64,000 nucleotides of DNA. It comes from Cyanobium sp. NS01. GTDB lineage: Bacteria; Cyanobacteriota; Cyanobacteriia; PCC-6307; Cyanobiaceae. Location: the NCBI RefSeq assembly GCF_014280235.1, contig NZ_CP047940.1, positions 1,178,001-1,242,000 of the forward strand. The letters run 5' to 3'. The notes under the pieces are model-generated. The model made no database searches, had not been told where the DNA came from, and saw nothing but the letters and a program-made list of their open reading frames with translations. Position numbers and translations under genes: made by a program. Of the stretch, positions 42,579-52,671 are shown one piece after another; positions within the stretch are counted from its first letter, which is position 1; every line of letters begins with the position of its first letter.

Positions 42579-43961
42579 GTGGTGAGCACAACGGTGGGGC
42601 AACGGGTGGATCTCCGGGTGGATGGTCTCACCCATGACGGCCAGGGCGTGGGCCGGGTGGATGGCATGGCCTGTTTCGTGCCAGGCGCCCTGCCCGGCGA
42701 GATGGTGGCTGCCCAGCTGGTGCACCGGGCCAGGCGTCACTGGATTGCCGAGCTGGTGGGCGTGATCGAACCGGCCCCCGAGCGCCGTCAGTCCCCCTGC
42801 ATCCTGGCCCAGCGCTGTGGCGGCTGCAGCCTGCAGCATCTGGAGGATGGGGCGGAGCTGGCCTGGAAAGGCAGCCGGGTGCAGCAGGCCCTGGAACGTC
42901 TGGGGGGGCTGCAGAGCAGCGTGGCTCCTGCTGTGGCCGCACCGGCCAGCCTGGGCTACCGCAACCGGGCGATCATCCCGCTGGAACGCCGGGATGACGG
43001 CCTGGTGCGGGCGGGCTACTACCGCCGCGGCACCCACCGGATCGTGAACATGAACCACTGCCCGGTGCTCGATCCGCGGCTCGATGGCCTGATCGCTCCG
43101 CTCAAGGCCGATCTCAGCGACGCCGGTTGGCCGGTGGACCGGGAACTGGAGGCCGATGGCGGTCTGCGCCATCTGGCCCTGCGGCTGGGGCAGCACACCG
43201 GAGAACTGCTGCTCACCCTGGTGAGCAGCCACGCTGAGCTGGATCAGCTGCCCCGCTGGGCGGACCGCTGGCTGAAGCGCTGGCCGGAGCTGGTGGGGGT
43301 GACGCTCAACCTGCAGCCCCTGGCCACCAACACCCTGCTGGGCCCCTGCACGGAGCTGGTGGCGGGCCGCAGCTGGCTGGTGGAGCGCTTTGCCGGCCTG
43401 GAGCTGCGCATCGCTTCCGACACCTTCTTTCAGGTGAACACCCCCCAGGCCGAACGGGTGGTGCCCCTGCTGCAGAACGCCCTGGCCAGCCAGCTGCCCG
43501 GCCTGCTGATCGACGCCTACTGCGGCATCGGCACCTTCGGCCTGCCCTTGGCGCGCTGCGGCTGGCGCGTCCACGGCCTCGAGCGCAATCCCGAGGCGGT
43601 GCGGCTGGCCGAACACAACGCGGCGGCCAATGGCCTCGAGGCTGTGGCGAGCTTTGAGGCTGGAGCGGTGGCCGAGCTGCTGCCGACCTGGCTGGAGCGC
43701 TGCCAGGCGGTGTTTCTCGATCCTCCCCGCAAGGGGCTGGAGCCGGCGGTGCTGGAGGCGCTGCGCCACCAGCCTCCCGCCAGCCTCCTCTACCTCAGCT
43801 GCGATCCTGCCACCCTGGCCCGCGACCTGGCACTGCTGTTGGAAGGCGAGCTGTTCGCACTGGATCAGCTGCAGCCGCTGGATTTCTTTCCCCAGACGAG
43901 CCACGTGGAAACTCTGGCCGTGCTGCGCCGATCCGATGCCAGGCCACCCGCCCACGGCTGA
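42579..43961 (+). CDS. rlmD: 23S rRNA (uracil-5)-methyltransferase, RlmD/RumA type
   Basis: 460 residues from GTG at 42579 (a second GTG follows directly). Methylates a uracil C5 in 23S rRNA using AdoMet. The front is a TRAM RNA-binding domain (LRVDGLTHDGQGVGRVDGMA), then an iron-sulfur Cys set in SPCILAQRCGGCSLQHL, and a Rossmann methyltransferase domain with LIDAYCGIGTFGLPLA, FLDPPRKGLEPAVL and the catalytic Cys408 in LSCDPATLARDL. The family also contains RlmC and TrmA, so the exact target base is not certain. Confidence 0.88.
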   Translation: MVSTTVGQRVDLRVDGLTHDGQGVGRVDGMACFVPGALPGEMVAAQLVHRARRHWIAELVGVIEPAPERRQSPCILAQRCGGCSLQHLEDGAELAWKGSRVQQALERLGGLQSSVAPAVAAPASLGYRNRAIIPLERRDDGLVRAGYYRRGTHRIVNMNHCPVLDPRLDGLIAPLKADLSDAGWPVDRELEADGGLRHLALRLGQHTGELLLTLVSSHAELDQLPRWADRWLKRWPELVGVTLNLQPLATNTLLGPCTELVAGRSWLVERFAGLELRIASDTFFQVNTPQAERVVPLLQNALASQLPGLLIDAYCGIGTFGLPLARCGWRVHGLERNPEAVRLAEHNAAANGLEAVASFEAGAVAELLPTWLERCQAVFLDPPRKGLEPAVLEALRHQPPASLLYLSCDPATLARDLALLLEGELFALDQLQPLDFFPQTSHVETLAVLRRSDARPPAHG

Positions 43962-43978
43962 GGGCGCCGGCAGGCGAC

Positions 43979-46426
43979 TCAGCTGCGCAGCTGTGCCCCG
44001 AGCTGGGTTTCCAGGGCCTGACGGATCTTGGAATGGGCCTTTTCCACTTCGGCGTCGGTGAGGGTGCGGCCGGCTTCCCGGTAGCGCAGCCGGAAGGCCT
44101 GGCTGCACTGGTCTGCGCCCAGTTGGGCGCCCTGGTAGCGGTCCACCAGCTCCACTTGCTCCAGCAGCGGTTTGCCCGCCTTGCGCATCACCTGCAGCAG
44201 GGCGGCCGCCCGGGTGGCCAGCGGCACCACGAGGGCGAGGTCCCGCTCCGCCGCCGGCACGGTGGCAAAGGGACGGAACGCCGGCTGCCAGCGGTTGGCA
44301 CGGGTGGCGGCGGCGAGCAGGGGAGCCAGCTCCAACTGGAACAGATGGCAGCCCTGGGGCAGGTCCAGCCGATCGGCCTCGGCGGGGTGGAGCTCACCGA
44401 ACCAGCCGGCCGGGCGGCCTTCCAGCACGATCTGGGCCGCCCGGCCCGGATGCAGCAGGGTCTCGTCGGCGAGGGGGCGGTCTTCGGTGCTGAGGCCCAG
44501 GGCCGCGAGCCCCTGCTGCAGGATCCCGCGGGCGCGGAAGTAATCGGGGGGGCAGGGCTTGCCGCTGCTGGTCCAGCGCTCTGAGCGGCGCTCCCCGCAG
44601 ATCACCCCGGCCAGCAGCTGGCGCTGATCGCCGTCTGCCGTGAACACGGCGCCGATCTCAAAGCCCCAGAAGCCCTGCTGGCCGCTCTGCAGGTTGCGCA
44701 GCGCCGCCGCCAGCAGTTCTCCGTGCAGGCTGTCGCGCAGATGGCCGTAGTCGGCCAGCAGGGGATTGGCCAGCGGCAACCGGCCCGGTGCCTCGGCCAC
44801 CAGGGAAAAGCTGCACAGCTCCTGCAGGCCGGCGCCACAGAGGGCTCGGCGCAGCCGCCGCTCCGCCTGCTGGGCCGGCTCCAGCCCGCCCGGCTCCATC
44901 GGGTCGGGCAGGTGGCTGGCGAACTGGTCGTAGCCCACCAGCCGCGCCACCTCCTCGATCAGGTCCACCTCCCGCTGTAGATCGATCGCCCGGGAGGGGG
45001 GCACCTGCACGGTCCAGCCCTCGTCGTCGGGCTCCAGGCTGCAGCCCAGGGCGGCCAGGGTTGCCTCGATGCGGCTGTCCTCCAGATCCTGGGGCTGCCC
45101 TTCGATCAGCACCGGGCCCAGCAGGTTGTTGAGGGCATCGCGGCGCAGGTGCAGGGGAGCTGCCGGGCTCAGGGGCCGCTGCTGCAGCCAGCGCTGCTCG
45201 ACCCGGGCGCCGCAGAGCTGCTGGAACAGCTGACAGGCCCGGTCGCTGGCGGCCAGGGTGGCCTCCAGGGGCAGGCCCTTCTCAAAGCGGCTGCTGGCCT
45301 CTGTACGCAGGCCCACACTGCGGGCCGAGCGGCGCACGTCCTGGGCGGCAAACACCGCGGCTTCCAGCCAGATGGCGGTTGTGTCGGGCGCCACGGCTTC
45401 GGCGGCGCCGCCCATCAGGCCGGCCAGGGCGATCGGCTGGTCGGCATAGGTCACCACCAGGGCCTCGTCACTGAGCTGGCGGCTCTCCCCATCCAGGGCT
45501 GTGAACGGCTCCTGATCCGTGGCCTGGCGCAGACCCAGCAGGGCCGGATCGGGCTGACCGCCGCTGAGGGCAGCCACGCGGTCGCGGTCAAAGGCATGCA
45601 GGGGCTGGCCCGTTTCCAGCATCACCAGATTGGTGATGTCCACCACGTTGTTGATCGGCCGGATGCCGGCCTTGTGCAGGCGGCGCTGCAGCCACGCTGG
45701 CGACTCTGCCACCTGTAGGCCTGTGAGGGCTGTGAGGCTGAACAGTCCGCCGCGCTGCATCACCTGCCGGCTGGCAGGGCTCACCGGCAGGGGCGCAGAA
45801 GCGCAGGCCTGGGGGGGCACATCCAGGCAGGTCTGGAGCCCCAGCAGCGCCGCCACCTCGCGCGCCATGCCCTGCATCGCCAGCCCGTCTGGGCGGTTGG
45901 CGGTGATCGCCAGCTCCAGCACCACGTCGTCGAGCCCCAGGCACGGACCGACCGGGCTGCCCAGCGCCGGCAGCTCAGCCACGAGCTCCTCAAGCACGGC
46001 AATGCCGCCCGAACTGCCTTCGAGCCCCAGCTCACTGAGCGAGCAGATCATGCCGCTGCTGGCCACACCGCGCAGCTCAGCCGGCTTGATCGTGAGGTTC
46101 ACCGCCGGCAGCGTGGTGCCCACGAGGGCCACCGGCACGTGGATGCCGGCGCGCACGTTGGCGGCCCCGCAGACGATCTGCAGCGGCTCGGCGGCGCCCA
46201 CGTCCACCCGGCAGACACTCAGCTTGTCGGCGTCGGGATGGGGATCGCGCGCCTGCACCAGGCCCACCACCACGCCGGCGGCGCGTTCGGCGAGGTTCTC
46301 GATCGCCTCCACCTCGAAGCCGGCCACGGATAGCCGCTCCGCCAAGGCCTCAGGCGTCGGCCAGCTGAATCGGCCGGACTCCGGGATGCGGACCAGCTCC
46401 TTCAGCCACTGGAGCGATACCCGCAT
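43979..46426 (-). CDS. pheT: Phenylalanyl-tRNA synthetase beta subunit
   Basis: 815 residues. Front: MRVSLQWLKELVRIP and the EMAP-type tRNA-binding domain (about 45-150, HPDADKLSVCRVD). Then the B3/B4 editing part (RPDGLAMQGMAREVAALLG; GLRTEASSRFEKGL), B5 (near 410-490), the catalytic-like core (IEEVARLVGYDQF; PLLADYGHLRDSL) and a C-terminal ferredoxin-like anticodon-binding domain with PAAERDLALVVP and FRLRYREAGRTLTDAEV. Pairs with PheS, which is not in this window. Convergent with rlmD, 17 bases apart. Confidence 0.97.
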   Translation of the reverse strand: MRVSLQWLKELVRIPESGRFSWPTPEALAERLSVAGFEVEAIENLAERAAGVVVGLVQARDPHPDADKLSVCRVDVGAAEPLQIVCGAANVRAGIHVPVALVGTTLPAVNLTIKPAELRGVASSGMICSLSELGLEGSSGGIAVLEELVAELPALGSPVGPCLGLDDVVLELAITANRPDGLAMQGMAREVAALLGLQTCLDVPPQACASAPLPVSPASRQVMQRGGLFSLTALTGLQVAESPAWLQRRLHKAGIRPINNVVDITNLVMLETGQPLHAFDRDRVAALSGGQPDPALLGLRQATDQEPFTALDGESRQLSDEALVVTYADQPIALAGLMGGAAEAVAPDTTAIWLEAAVFAAQDVRRSARSVGLRTEASSRFEKGLPLEATLAASDRACQLFQQLCGARVEQRWLQQRPLSPAAPLHLRRDALNNLLGPVLIEGQPQDLEDSRIEATLAALGCSLEPDDEGWTVQVPPSRAIDLQREVDLIEEVARLVGYDQFASHLPDPMEPGGLEPAQQAERRLRRALCGAGLQELCSFSLVAEAPGRLPLANPLLADYGHLRDSLHGELLAAALRNLQSGQQGFWGFEIGAVFTADGDQRQLLAGVICGERRSERWTSSGKPCPPDYFRARGILQQGLAALGLSTEDRPLADETLLHPGRAAQIVLEGRPAGWFGELHPAEADRLDLPQGCHLFQLELAPLLAAATRANRWQPAFRPFATVPAAERDLALVVPLATRAAALLQVMRKAGKPLLEQVELVDRYQGAQLGADQCSQAFRLRYREAGRTLTDAEVEKAHSKIRQALETQLGAQLRS

Positions 46427-46524
46427 GGTTCCCGTTCTGCGTCAGCCAGGGGCGGATCCTAGGGAGCCACGGGCGGCTGGCCCCCGCTGACTGGCGGAAG
46501 CCGGGGGGGAGTGGGGCGGGAAGG

Positions 46525-46530
46525 TAAAGT
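46525..46530 (+). promoter_or_regulatory. Candidate -10 box TAAAGT of rpmG
   Basis: TAAAGT lies 45 bases before the rpmG ATG in the gap between pheT and rpmG. It is the only AT-rich hexamer in that gap. Confidence 0.35.
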
Positions 46531-46575
46531 CCATCCTTGTCCCCTTCGCATCGCACACGCGGCGCAACGTCCTTC

Positions 46576-46770
46576 ATGGCTAAGAACAAGGGCGTCCGGA
46601 TCGTGATCACTCTCGAGTGCACCGAATGCCGGTCCAACCCCGCCAAGCGGTCTCCTGGTGTCTCCCGTTACACCACGGAGAAAAACCGCCGCAACACCAC
46701 CGAACGCATGGAGCTGAAGAAGTTCTGCCCCCATTGCAACAAGTCGACGGTTCACAAGGAAATCAAGTGA
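46576..46770 (+). CDS. rpmG: Ribosomal protein bL33
   Basis: 64 residues of the large ribosomal subunit. [54 protein letters not shown]; the four Cys (CxxC, then CPHC) form the zinc ribbon of the Cys-containing L33 type. Followed by rpsR, the usual cyanobacterial neighbour. Confidence 0.97.
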   Translation: MAKNKGVRIVITLECTECRSNPAKRSPGVSRYTTEKNRRNTTERMELKKFCPHCNKSTVHKEIK

Positions 46771-46858
46771 ACCCGACCACCTGAGCCGCGCGCTGGTCGT
46801 GGCCAGGTGACGCAACGGCCTTGCCTGTCTTCTTCCCCCTCTCCCTTCGTTCTCTCCC

Positions 46859-47080
46859 ATGGCCAGTTCATTTTTCAAGAAGCGTCTATCGCCGATCAAG
46901 CCCGGTGATCCGATCGACTACAAGGACGTCGATCTGCTCAAGAAGTTCATCACCGAGCGCGGCAAGATCCTTCCCCGCCGCCTCACCGGCCTCACCGCCA
47001 AGCAGCAGCGTGACCTCACCAACGCCGTCAAACGGGCCCGCATCGTGGCGCTGCTGCCGTTCGTGAACCCCGAAGGCTGA
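46859..47080 (+). CDS. rpsR: Ribosomal protein bS18
   Basis: 73 residues of the small subunit: [68 protein letters not shown]. Full length for the cyanobacterial form. Lies 88 bases after rpmG and very close to the ribonuclease gene downstream. Confidence 0.97.
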   Translation: MASSFFKKRLSPIKPGDPIDYKDVDLLKKFITERGKILPRRLTGLTAKQQRDLTNAVKRARIVALLPFVNPEG

Positions 47081-47126
47081 GCATCCTCTGGCCCAGGCCG
47101 CACTCCATCCCGGCGATCTGGTCGGC

Positions 47127-49121
47127 GTGAGCGACGAGCGGGGTGCCCACCTCGCTGTGGTGCTCCAGATCCAGGGATCCAGGCTGGAGCTCAGCGTGGG
47201 CTTCCACCACCGCCAGCAGCAGCTCCCCCGCCGCCAGGTGGAGCTGATCCTTCCCCTTGCCGGTGCTGCCTCAGCGCCGCCACGGCTGGGGGTTGCCCCC
47301 TGGGATTTCAGCGAGGCCGAGGTGGCGCAGAGCCTGCCGCGACGCCGCGATTTCGCCGCCGCCTGGCTTCTGCTCAGCGAAGACCAGGACCTCTGGCCCT
47401 TTCACGACTGGGCCGAGCTGGTGGCCTCCAGCCGCCAACCCCAGGTGATGGCCGCCTGCTGGCAGTGGCTCCAGGGCCCCCAGCTCTGGTTCCGCAGCCG
47501 CCAGCAGGGCATCAGCGCCCGACCCCTCGACGATCTGCGCCGCCTGAGGCAGGAGCGCCATCGCCTGGCCCGGCAGCAGCAGCGCCAGGCCCAGTGGCAT
47601 GACGCCCTGCGGCGGCGGGCCCCCATCCAGCGCCAGGCGCTGGCGCTGGAGCACCAGGCTGAACTCGACCTGCTACTGGCCTGGGCCAGCGGCGACCAGG
47701 ACACCCCCCTGCCGGTGGAGCTGGCCCGCGCCCTGCACGCGGCCCGCTGCACGACCGATGGCGGCGCCATTCGCCACCTGCTGGTGGACCTGGGCCACTG
47801 GGACCGCCACCGCCTGCCTTCCCTGCAGGCCAGCAGCTGGCAGCAGGGCTTCAGCGCCGCGCTGGAGGCGGAAGCCGAGCGGTTGATCGCCCAGGCTGCC
47901 GAGCCCCAGCCCGGCGATGAGCAACGCCTGGATCTCAGCCATCAGCACTGCGTGACCATCGATGACCCCGACACCCGGGACATCGACGACGGCCTCGCCC
48001 TCGAACGCCTGCCGCAGGGCGGCCTGCGCCTGTGGATCCACGTGGCTGACCCAGGCCGCCTGGTGGCCGCGGGGTCACCGCTGGACCTGGAAGCCCGGCG
48101 CCGCGGCAGCAGCCTCTACCTGGCCAGCGGCACCCTGCCGATGTTCCCCACGGCCCTGGCCACCGGGCCCCTCAGCCTGCGGGCCGGCTGCCGCAATGCC
48201 GCCTGGAGCCTGGGGGTGGAACTCACCGAGGAAGGGGCCGTGGCCAGCAGCCGCCTGCTGCGCAGCTGGGTGCGGCCGGTTTACCGGCTCAGCTATGCCG
48301 ACGCCGATGAGCTGATCGAGCTGGCGCCACCGCAGGACCCGGACCTCAGCGATCTGGATCTGCTGCTGCAGCGGCGTCGCCAGTGGCGGCTGGCCCAGGG
48401 GGCGCTGCTGATGGATCAGCCGGAAGGACGCATCCGGGTGTCTGACGGCGAGCCCCAGTTGGAAATCACCGAGCCCGGGGCGTCCCGGCAGCTGGTGGCC
48501 GAGGCCATGATCCTGGCCGGTGCCGTGGTGGCGGGCTACGGGCAGGAGCACGGGCTGGCCCTGCCCTACCGCAGCCAGCTGCCGGCCGAACTGCCACCGG
48601 ACGCCGAGCTCAAGGCCCTCCCCGCCGGGCCGGTGCGCCATGCGGCCCTCAAGCGCTGCCTCAGCCGCGGGCACACGGGCAGCCAGCCGAGCCCGCACTT
48701 CAGCCTCGGCCTCAAGGCCTATGTCCAGGCCACCTCGCCGATCCGCCGCTACGGCGACCTGCTGGTGCAGCGCCAGATCTGGGCCCAGCAGCAGGGGGAG
48801 CCCACCCTCGATGCCGAGGCCCTCCAGGAGGTGCTCCAGGCGATCGAGGCGCCGATCCGCCAGGGCATCCAGATCAGCCGTGACGATCAGCGCCACTGGC
48901 AGCAGGTGTGGTTCGAAGCCCATCGCAGCGAGCAGTGGGAGGCGGCCTTCCTGCGCTGGCTTCGGCCCCAGGACGGGCTTGGTCTGCTGCACCTGGAGAC
49001 ATTGGCCATGGATCTGGCTGCGGAGTGCTCAGCGGGGGCCCAGCCAGGCGATTCCCTGCTGGTGAGAGTGCAGCAGGTGGATCCGCTGCGCGACCAGCTG
49101 CGACTGATCGCCAGGAGCTGA
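47127..49121 (+). CDS. Ribonuclease II/R-family exonuclease
   Basis: A processive 3'-5' exoribonuclease of the RNB family. The 664 residues start at a GTG; the frame upstream reads LHPGDLVGV just before, a natural domain start, so the true start may use a rarer codon 20-30 bases earlier. After a helical middle part (RRLRQERHRLARQQQRQ) the RNB catalytic core begins at TIDDPDTRDIDDGLAL, holding the metal-binding Asp set, and continues with PTALATGPLSLRAG and YVQATSPIRRYGDLLVQRQ. A short S1-like end (GDSLLVRVQQVDPLRDQLRLI) follows. It lies just behind rpmG-rpsR, as in many cyanobacteria. Confidence 0.9.
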   Translation: MSDERGAHLAVVLQIQGSRLELSVGFHHRQQQLPRRQVELILPLAGAASAPPRLGVAPWDFSEAEVAQSLPRRRDFAAAWLLLSEDQDLWPFHDWAELVASSRQPQVMAACWQWLQGPQLWFRSRQQGISARPLDDLRRLRQERHRLARQQQRQAQWHDALRRRAPIQRQALALEHQAELDLLLAWASGDQDTPLPVELARALHAARCTTDGGAIRHLLVDLGHWDRHRLPSLQASSWQQGFSAALEAEAERLIAQAAEPQPGDEQRLDLSHQHCVTIDDPDTRDIDDGLALERLPQGGLRLWIHVADPGRLVAAGSPLDLEARRRGSSLYLASGTLPMFPTALATGPLSLRAGCRNAAWSLGVELTEEGAVASSRLLRSWVRPVYRLSYADADELIELAPPQDPDLSDLDLLLQRRRQWRLAQGALLMDQPEGRIRVSDGEPQLEITEPGASRQLVAEAMILAGAVVAGYGQEHGLALPYRSQLPAELPPDAELKALPAGPVRHAALKRCLSRGHTGSQPSPHFSLGLKAYVQATSPIRRYGDLLVQRQIWAQQQGEPTLDAEALQEVLQAIEAPIRQGIQISRDDQRHWQQVWFEAHRSEQWEAAFLRWLRPQDGLGLLHLETLAMDLAAECSAGAQPGDSLLVRVQQVDPLRDQLRLIARS

Positions 49122-50990
49122 TCAGCTCGCCAGCCTCGACACCCGCAACCAGGGGCCCCAGGGGTTGGCGCAGCCCACCAGGCTCAGCTGCCTAGGACCG
49201 GACAACTCCTGCAGCCAGCCGTGCAGGGCCGGCTCCAGGCTGATCACGGGCCAGCGGCTGGTTCGCTGCTCCAGCACGTAGCCTCCGTCGCCGGTTGGGG
49301 TCAACAGGCCAGACCAGATCTGCTCGTGGGGTTCGGCCGGGGCCTGGTGGGGGTCCAGATCTGCACCGCGTTCGGCGCGACCGCCCCGGGCCAGGGCGCC
49401 ATCGACTCCCACCAGGGCCGGATCCGCCAGGGCCGCCAGCTGGCGCTGCCGCCAGTGGGGGTGATGCCAGGGCGTATCCCACAGGGGCAGGGGGCCAGCC
49501 GGCGCCAGGGTGTCCTGCACCAGGGCCTGCTGCAGCTGCAGCACCGGCAGCTCCGCCGGCCGACAGCCCAGCCGCAGGCACAGGGCCGCCGCCAGGCCCG
49601 CGGCCTGACCCACGTTCAGCACCAGGGGCTGCAGGCGGGTGGCGCCGTTGGCCATGTGGCTCACGCTGGTGGCCTTGTCGGCTGCCAGCAGGTTCACCGT
49701 GTCGGCGCTCACCAGGGCGCCATAGGGCATGCAGAAGGGGGTTCCGCTCCAGCGCCCGCCCCAGCGGCAGCTCTTCGGGGCCAGGGGCCAGTCGGGGCCT
49801 GGGTAGTGGTGGTCGTTGGCGTAGTTGCCCACGGCGATCGCCTCCATGCGGCCCTGCCGCCAGGGCAGGGGGGCGATGGAGGCACCCTCGGCCTGGGGCA
49901 GCAGCTGCTGCTCCAGCACCGTGCTCAGCCCCTTGAGCCGGCGGCCCTCGCGCCAGTAGGGCATCAGGGCCAGGGGCGACGGCCCCGCCAGGTCGGCGCT
50001 GCCGGGGTGCAGGGGAAACAGCTCGGCCAGCTGCAGCCAGCCCTCGCTGGCCTCCTCGAGGGCGGCGGCAAAGGCGAGGCTATGGGCCTGCATCGCCTGC
50101 TCGAGCTCTCCCTGGGCGCAGGGATCTGAAGCCGCCTCAAGGCTGAAGGCCCGCTCCAGCTGACTGGGCCAGTCGCCCTGGCCGTGCCAGTCGTTGCCGT
50201 GCAGGGGCCAGTTCAGCATCACCAGGTCGCCGGGCAGGCGGCCATAGGTGAGGGTGCGCTCCAGGCCGAAGCGGCTGGTGGCACCGGCGAAGGGTGGCGG
50301 CAGGCTGCGCTTGCCGGCGGGACACCCCTGCTGGGCGCGCAGGCGGCCCATCGCCACCCAGGTGGGCGACTGCACGGGCTGGGCCTGAAAGAAGGGTTCG
50401 CTGCTGAGGCGCTGCCGCGACGGGGCACTGGGCTCCTGCCAGAGCTCCTGCTCCTCCCAGCCGAGGCGGAAACCGGCCGAGGCCAGGGCCAGCAACTCGC
50501 CCCGATCACTGCCATCAATCACCAGCTCAGGATGGAGCGCCACGGTGTCCGCAGGGGCTCCCGCGCCATCAGGCCCCCCAGGGCCCGAGCGCTCCACCAG
50601 CAGCCGGCTGATGCGGTCACCCTGGCGATCCACTTGCCGCAGGCGGCAGCAGGGCCACCAGGTGAGCCCCTCTGTGCCGGCCACCCAGTGGCGCAGGATC
50701 GCCTCCGCCGTGGCCGGCCGGTAGCCAAAGCAGCTCACCCAGTCGTGATCGAGCCCACCGGGTTCGCGGCGGGCCAGCTCCCGCAGCAGGGCCCCCCAGA
50801 GGCCGCTCTGCCAGGGGCTGAGCTCGTTGCCGTCAGGGCAGCAGACGCCGGCGGCGCTCACCATGCCGCCCAGCCAGCCCCCCGGGGTGAGCAGCAGGGT
50901 GGCACTGCCGGCCCGGGCTGCCTGCAGGGCGGCCGCCACACCGCCGCTGCCGCCGCCCCACACCACGATGGGAAACCGCTCGTCTTGCAT
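49122..50990 (-). CDS. FAD-dependent oxidoreductase
   Basis: 622 residues starting MQDERFPIVVWGGGSGGVAAAL, where the dinucleotide motif GGGSGG binds FAD. ARAGSATLLLTPGGWLGGMVSAAG is the following part of the FAD domain. LVIDGSDRGELLALA and the late SVSHMANGATRLQPLVLNVGQAAGLAAALCLR are typical of the FAD-dependent oxidoreductase family seen in many bacteria (pfam FAD_oxidored). Substrate unknown. The gene's stop codon directly abuts that of the ribonuclease. It is divergent from metG, with 73 bases between starts. Confidence 0.85.
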   Translation of the reverse strand: MQDERFPIVVWGGGSGGVAAALQAARAGSATLLLTPGGWLGGMVSAAGVCCPDGNELSPWQSGLWGALLRELARREPGGLDHDWVSCFGYRPATAEAILRHWVAGTEGLTWWPCCRLRQVDRQGDRISRLLVERSGPGGPDGAGAPADTVALHPELVIDGSDRGELLALASAGFRLGWEEQELWQEPSAPSRQRLSSEPFFQAQPVQSPTWVAMGRLRAQQGCPAGKRSLPPPFAGATSRFGLERTLTYGRLPGDLVMLNWPLHGNDWHGQGDWPSQLERAFSLEAASDPCAQGELEQAMQAHSLAFAAALEEASEGWLQLAELFPLHPGSADLAGPSPLALMPYWREGRRLKGLSTVLEQQLLPQAEGASIAPLPWRQGRMEAIAVGNYANDHHYPGPDWPLAPKSCRWGGRWSGTPFCMPYGALVSADTVNLLAADKATSVSHMANGATRLQPLVLNVGQAAGLAAALCLRLGCRPAELPVLQLQQALVQDTLAPAGPLPLWDTPWHHPHWRQRQLAALADPALVGVDGALARGGRAERGADLDPHQAPAEPHEQIWSGLLTPTGDGGYVLEQRTSRWPVISLEPALHGWLQELSGPRQLSLVGCANPWGPWLRVSRLAS

Positions 50991-51063
50991 GGGGTTGATC
51001 GGCGGAGGAGGCAGCGGAGTGCTCAGTAGGATCCGGCACCGGCACAGGGCCATTTCCCGCCGC

Positions 51064-52671
51064 ATGTCTTACACCCTCACGACCCCGCTCTATTACGTCA
51101 ACGACCGCGCCCACCTGGGCAGCACGTACACCACCATCGCCTGCGACGCCATGGCCCGCTACCAGCGCCTGAGGGGTGAGCGGGTCACCTTCATCACCGG
51201 CTGCGACGAGCACGGCCAGAAGATCCAACGCACCGCCGAGGCCGCCGGCGTTTCCCCCCAGGACCACTGCGACCAGGTGAGTGCCGGTTACCGGGATCTC
51301 TGGCAGCGCTGGCAGATCAGCCACGACCGCTTCATCCGCACCACCGACCCCCGCCACCGCCAGCTGGTGGAGCAGTTCTTCGCCCGGGTGGAGGCCAGTG
51401 GCGATGTGGTGGAGGGCCGGCAGCAGGGCTGGTATTGCGTGGCCTGCGAGGAGTTCAAGGACGATCCCCACGAGGCCCAGGATCCGGAGTGCTCCATCCA
51501 CCGCAAGCCCCTGGAATGGCGCGATGAGCTGAACCTGTTCTTTCGGCTCTCCCGCTACCAGGAGGCCATTGAGAGCCTGATCCGCCAGCCCGGTTTCATT
51601 GAACCGGCCAGCCGCCGCCGTGAGGTGGAGAACTTCGTGGCCCAGGGCCTACGCGATTTTTCCATCTCCCGCCTCGATCTTCCTTGGGGGATCCCGGTGC
51701 CGGGCCATCCGGGCCATACCTTCTATGTGTGGTTTGACGCCCTGCTGGGCTATCTGTCGGCCCTGCTGGAGGACCCAGCCCCGGGGGCGGCGCCACCGGA
51801 CCTCGATCAGCTGCTGCAGCAGGGCTGGCCCGCCCAGCTGCATGTGATCGGCAAGGACATCCTGCGCTTCCATGCCGTCTACTGGCCGGCCATGCTGCTC
51901 TCCGCCGGCCTGCCATTGCCGGAGCGGGTCTTCGGCCATGGCTTTCTGACGCGGGAGGGGCAGAAAATGGGCAAGTCGCTGGGCAACGTGCTCGATCCCG
52001 ACGTGCTGCTGCAGCGCTGCGGCCGCGATGCGGTGCGCTGGTATCTGCTGCGCGACATCCCATTCGGGGACGATGGCGACTTCCAGCAGCAACGCTTCAG
52101 CGATCTGGTCAACAACGACCTGGCCAACACGATCGGCAACCTGCTCAACCGCACCAGTTCGATGGCCCGCAAGTGGTTCGCGGCTGCCGTGCCACCAGCC
52201 GGCACCGCCCTCAGCGACCAGCACCCCCTGGCTCTGGCGGCTGCCCATGCCGCCGGCGAGGTGCGCGAGGGTCTCGATGCCCTCAAATTTCGCCGCGCCG
52301 CCGAGGCCGTGCTGCAGCTGGCCGGCACCGCCAACGGCTATCTGAACGATCAGGCCCCCTGGAAGCAGATGAAGCAACCGGGCCAGGAGGCGGCGGTGGC
52401 CGCTGATCTCTATGCCGTGCTGGAAGCGGCCCGCTGGGTGGCGGTGCTGCTGGCGCCGCTGGTGCCGGAGCTCTCCGGCCGGATGCTGGCCCAGCTGGCT
52501 CAGGAGCCCCTGGGCAGCGACGCTGACTCCGGCCCAGGGCCAGGTTCCTCGCTGGCCACGGCGGCCTCCCCCTGGCTGGAGGCCCAGCGCTGGGGCGTTC
52601 TGGAGCCAGGCCAGGCCCTGCCTGAACCGGAGCCCGTGATGCTGCGGCTCGAGCTCGACGGCCCCCTGTGA
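51064..52671 (+). CDS. metG: Methionyl-tRNA synthetase
   Basis: 535 residues, class I synthetase. Start MSYTLTTPLYYVNDRAHLGSTY, in which HLGS is the HIGH-type motif; the metal-knuckle region follows with GWYCVACEEFKDDPHEAQDPECSIH; FLTREGQKMGKSLGNVLDP carries the KMSKS motif as KMGKS. The anticodon-binding helical domain follows (DFQQQRFSDLVNNDLANTIGNLLNR). There is no C-terminal EMAP-type tRNA-binding domain, so it is the short form. It overlaps the LptC start by four bases. Confidence 0.96.
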   Translation: MSYTLTTPLYYVNDRAHLGSTYTTIACDAMARYQRLRGERVTFITGCDEHGQKIQRTAEAAGVSPQDHCDQVSAGYRDLWQRWQISHDRFIRTTDPRHRQLVEQFFARVEASGDVVEGRQQGWYCVACEEFKDDPHEAQDPECSIHRKPLEWRDELNLFFRLSRYQEAIESLIRQPGFIEPASRRREVENFVAQGLRDFSISRLDLPWGIPVPGHPGHTFYVWFDALLGYLSALLEDPAPGAAPPDLDQLLQQGWPAQLHVIGKDILRFHAVYWPAMLLSAGLPLPERVFGHGFLTREGQKMGKSLGNVLDPDVLLQRCGRDAVRWYLLRDIPFGDDGDFQQQRFSDLVNNDLANTIGNLLNRTSSMARKWFAAAVPPAGTALSDQHPLALAAAHAAGEVREGLDALKFRRAAEAVLQLAGTANGYLNDQAPWKQMKQPGQEAAVAADLYAVLEAARWVAVLLAPLVPELSGRMLAQLAQEPLGSDADSGPGPGSSLATAASPWLEAQRWGVLEPGQALPEPEPVMLRLELDGPL

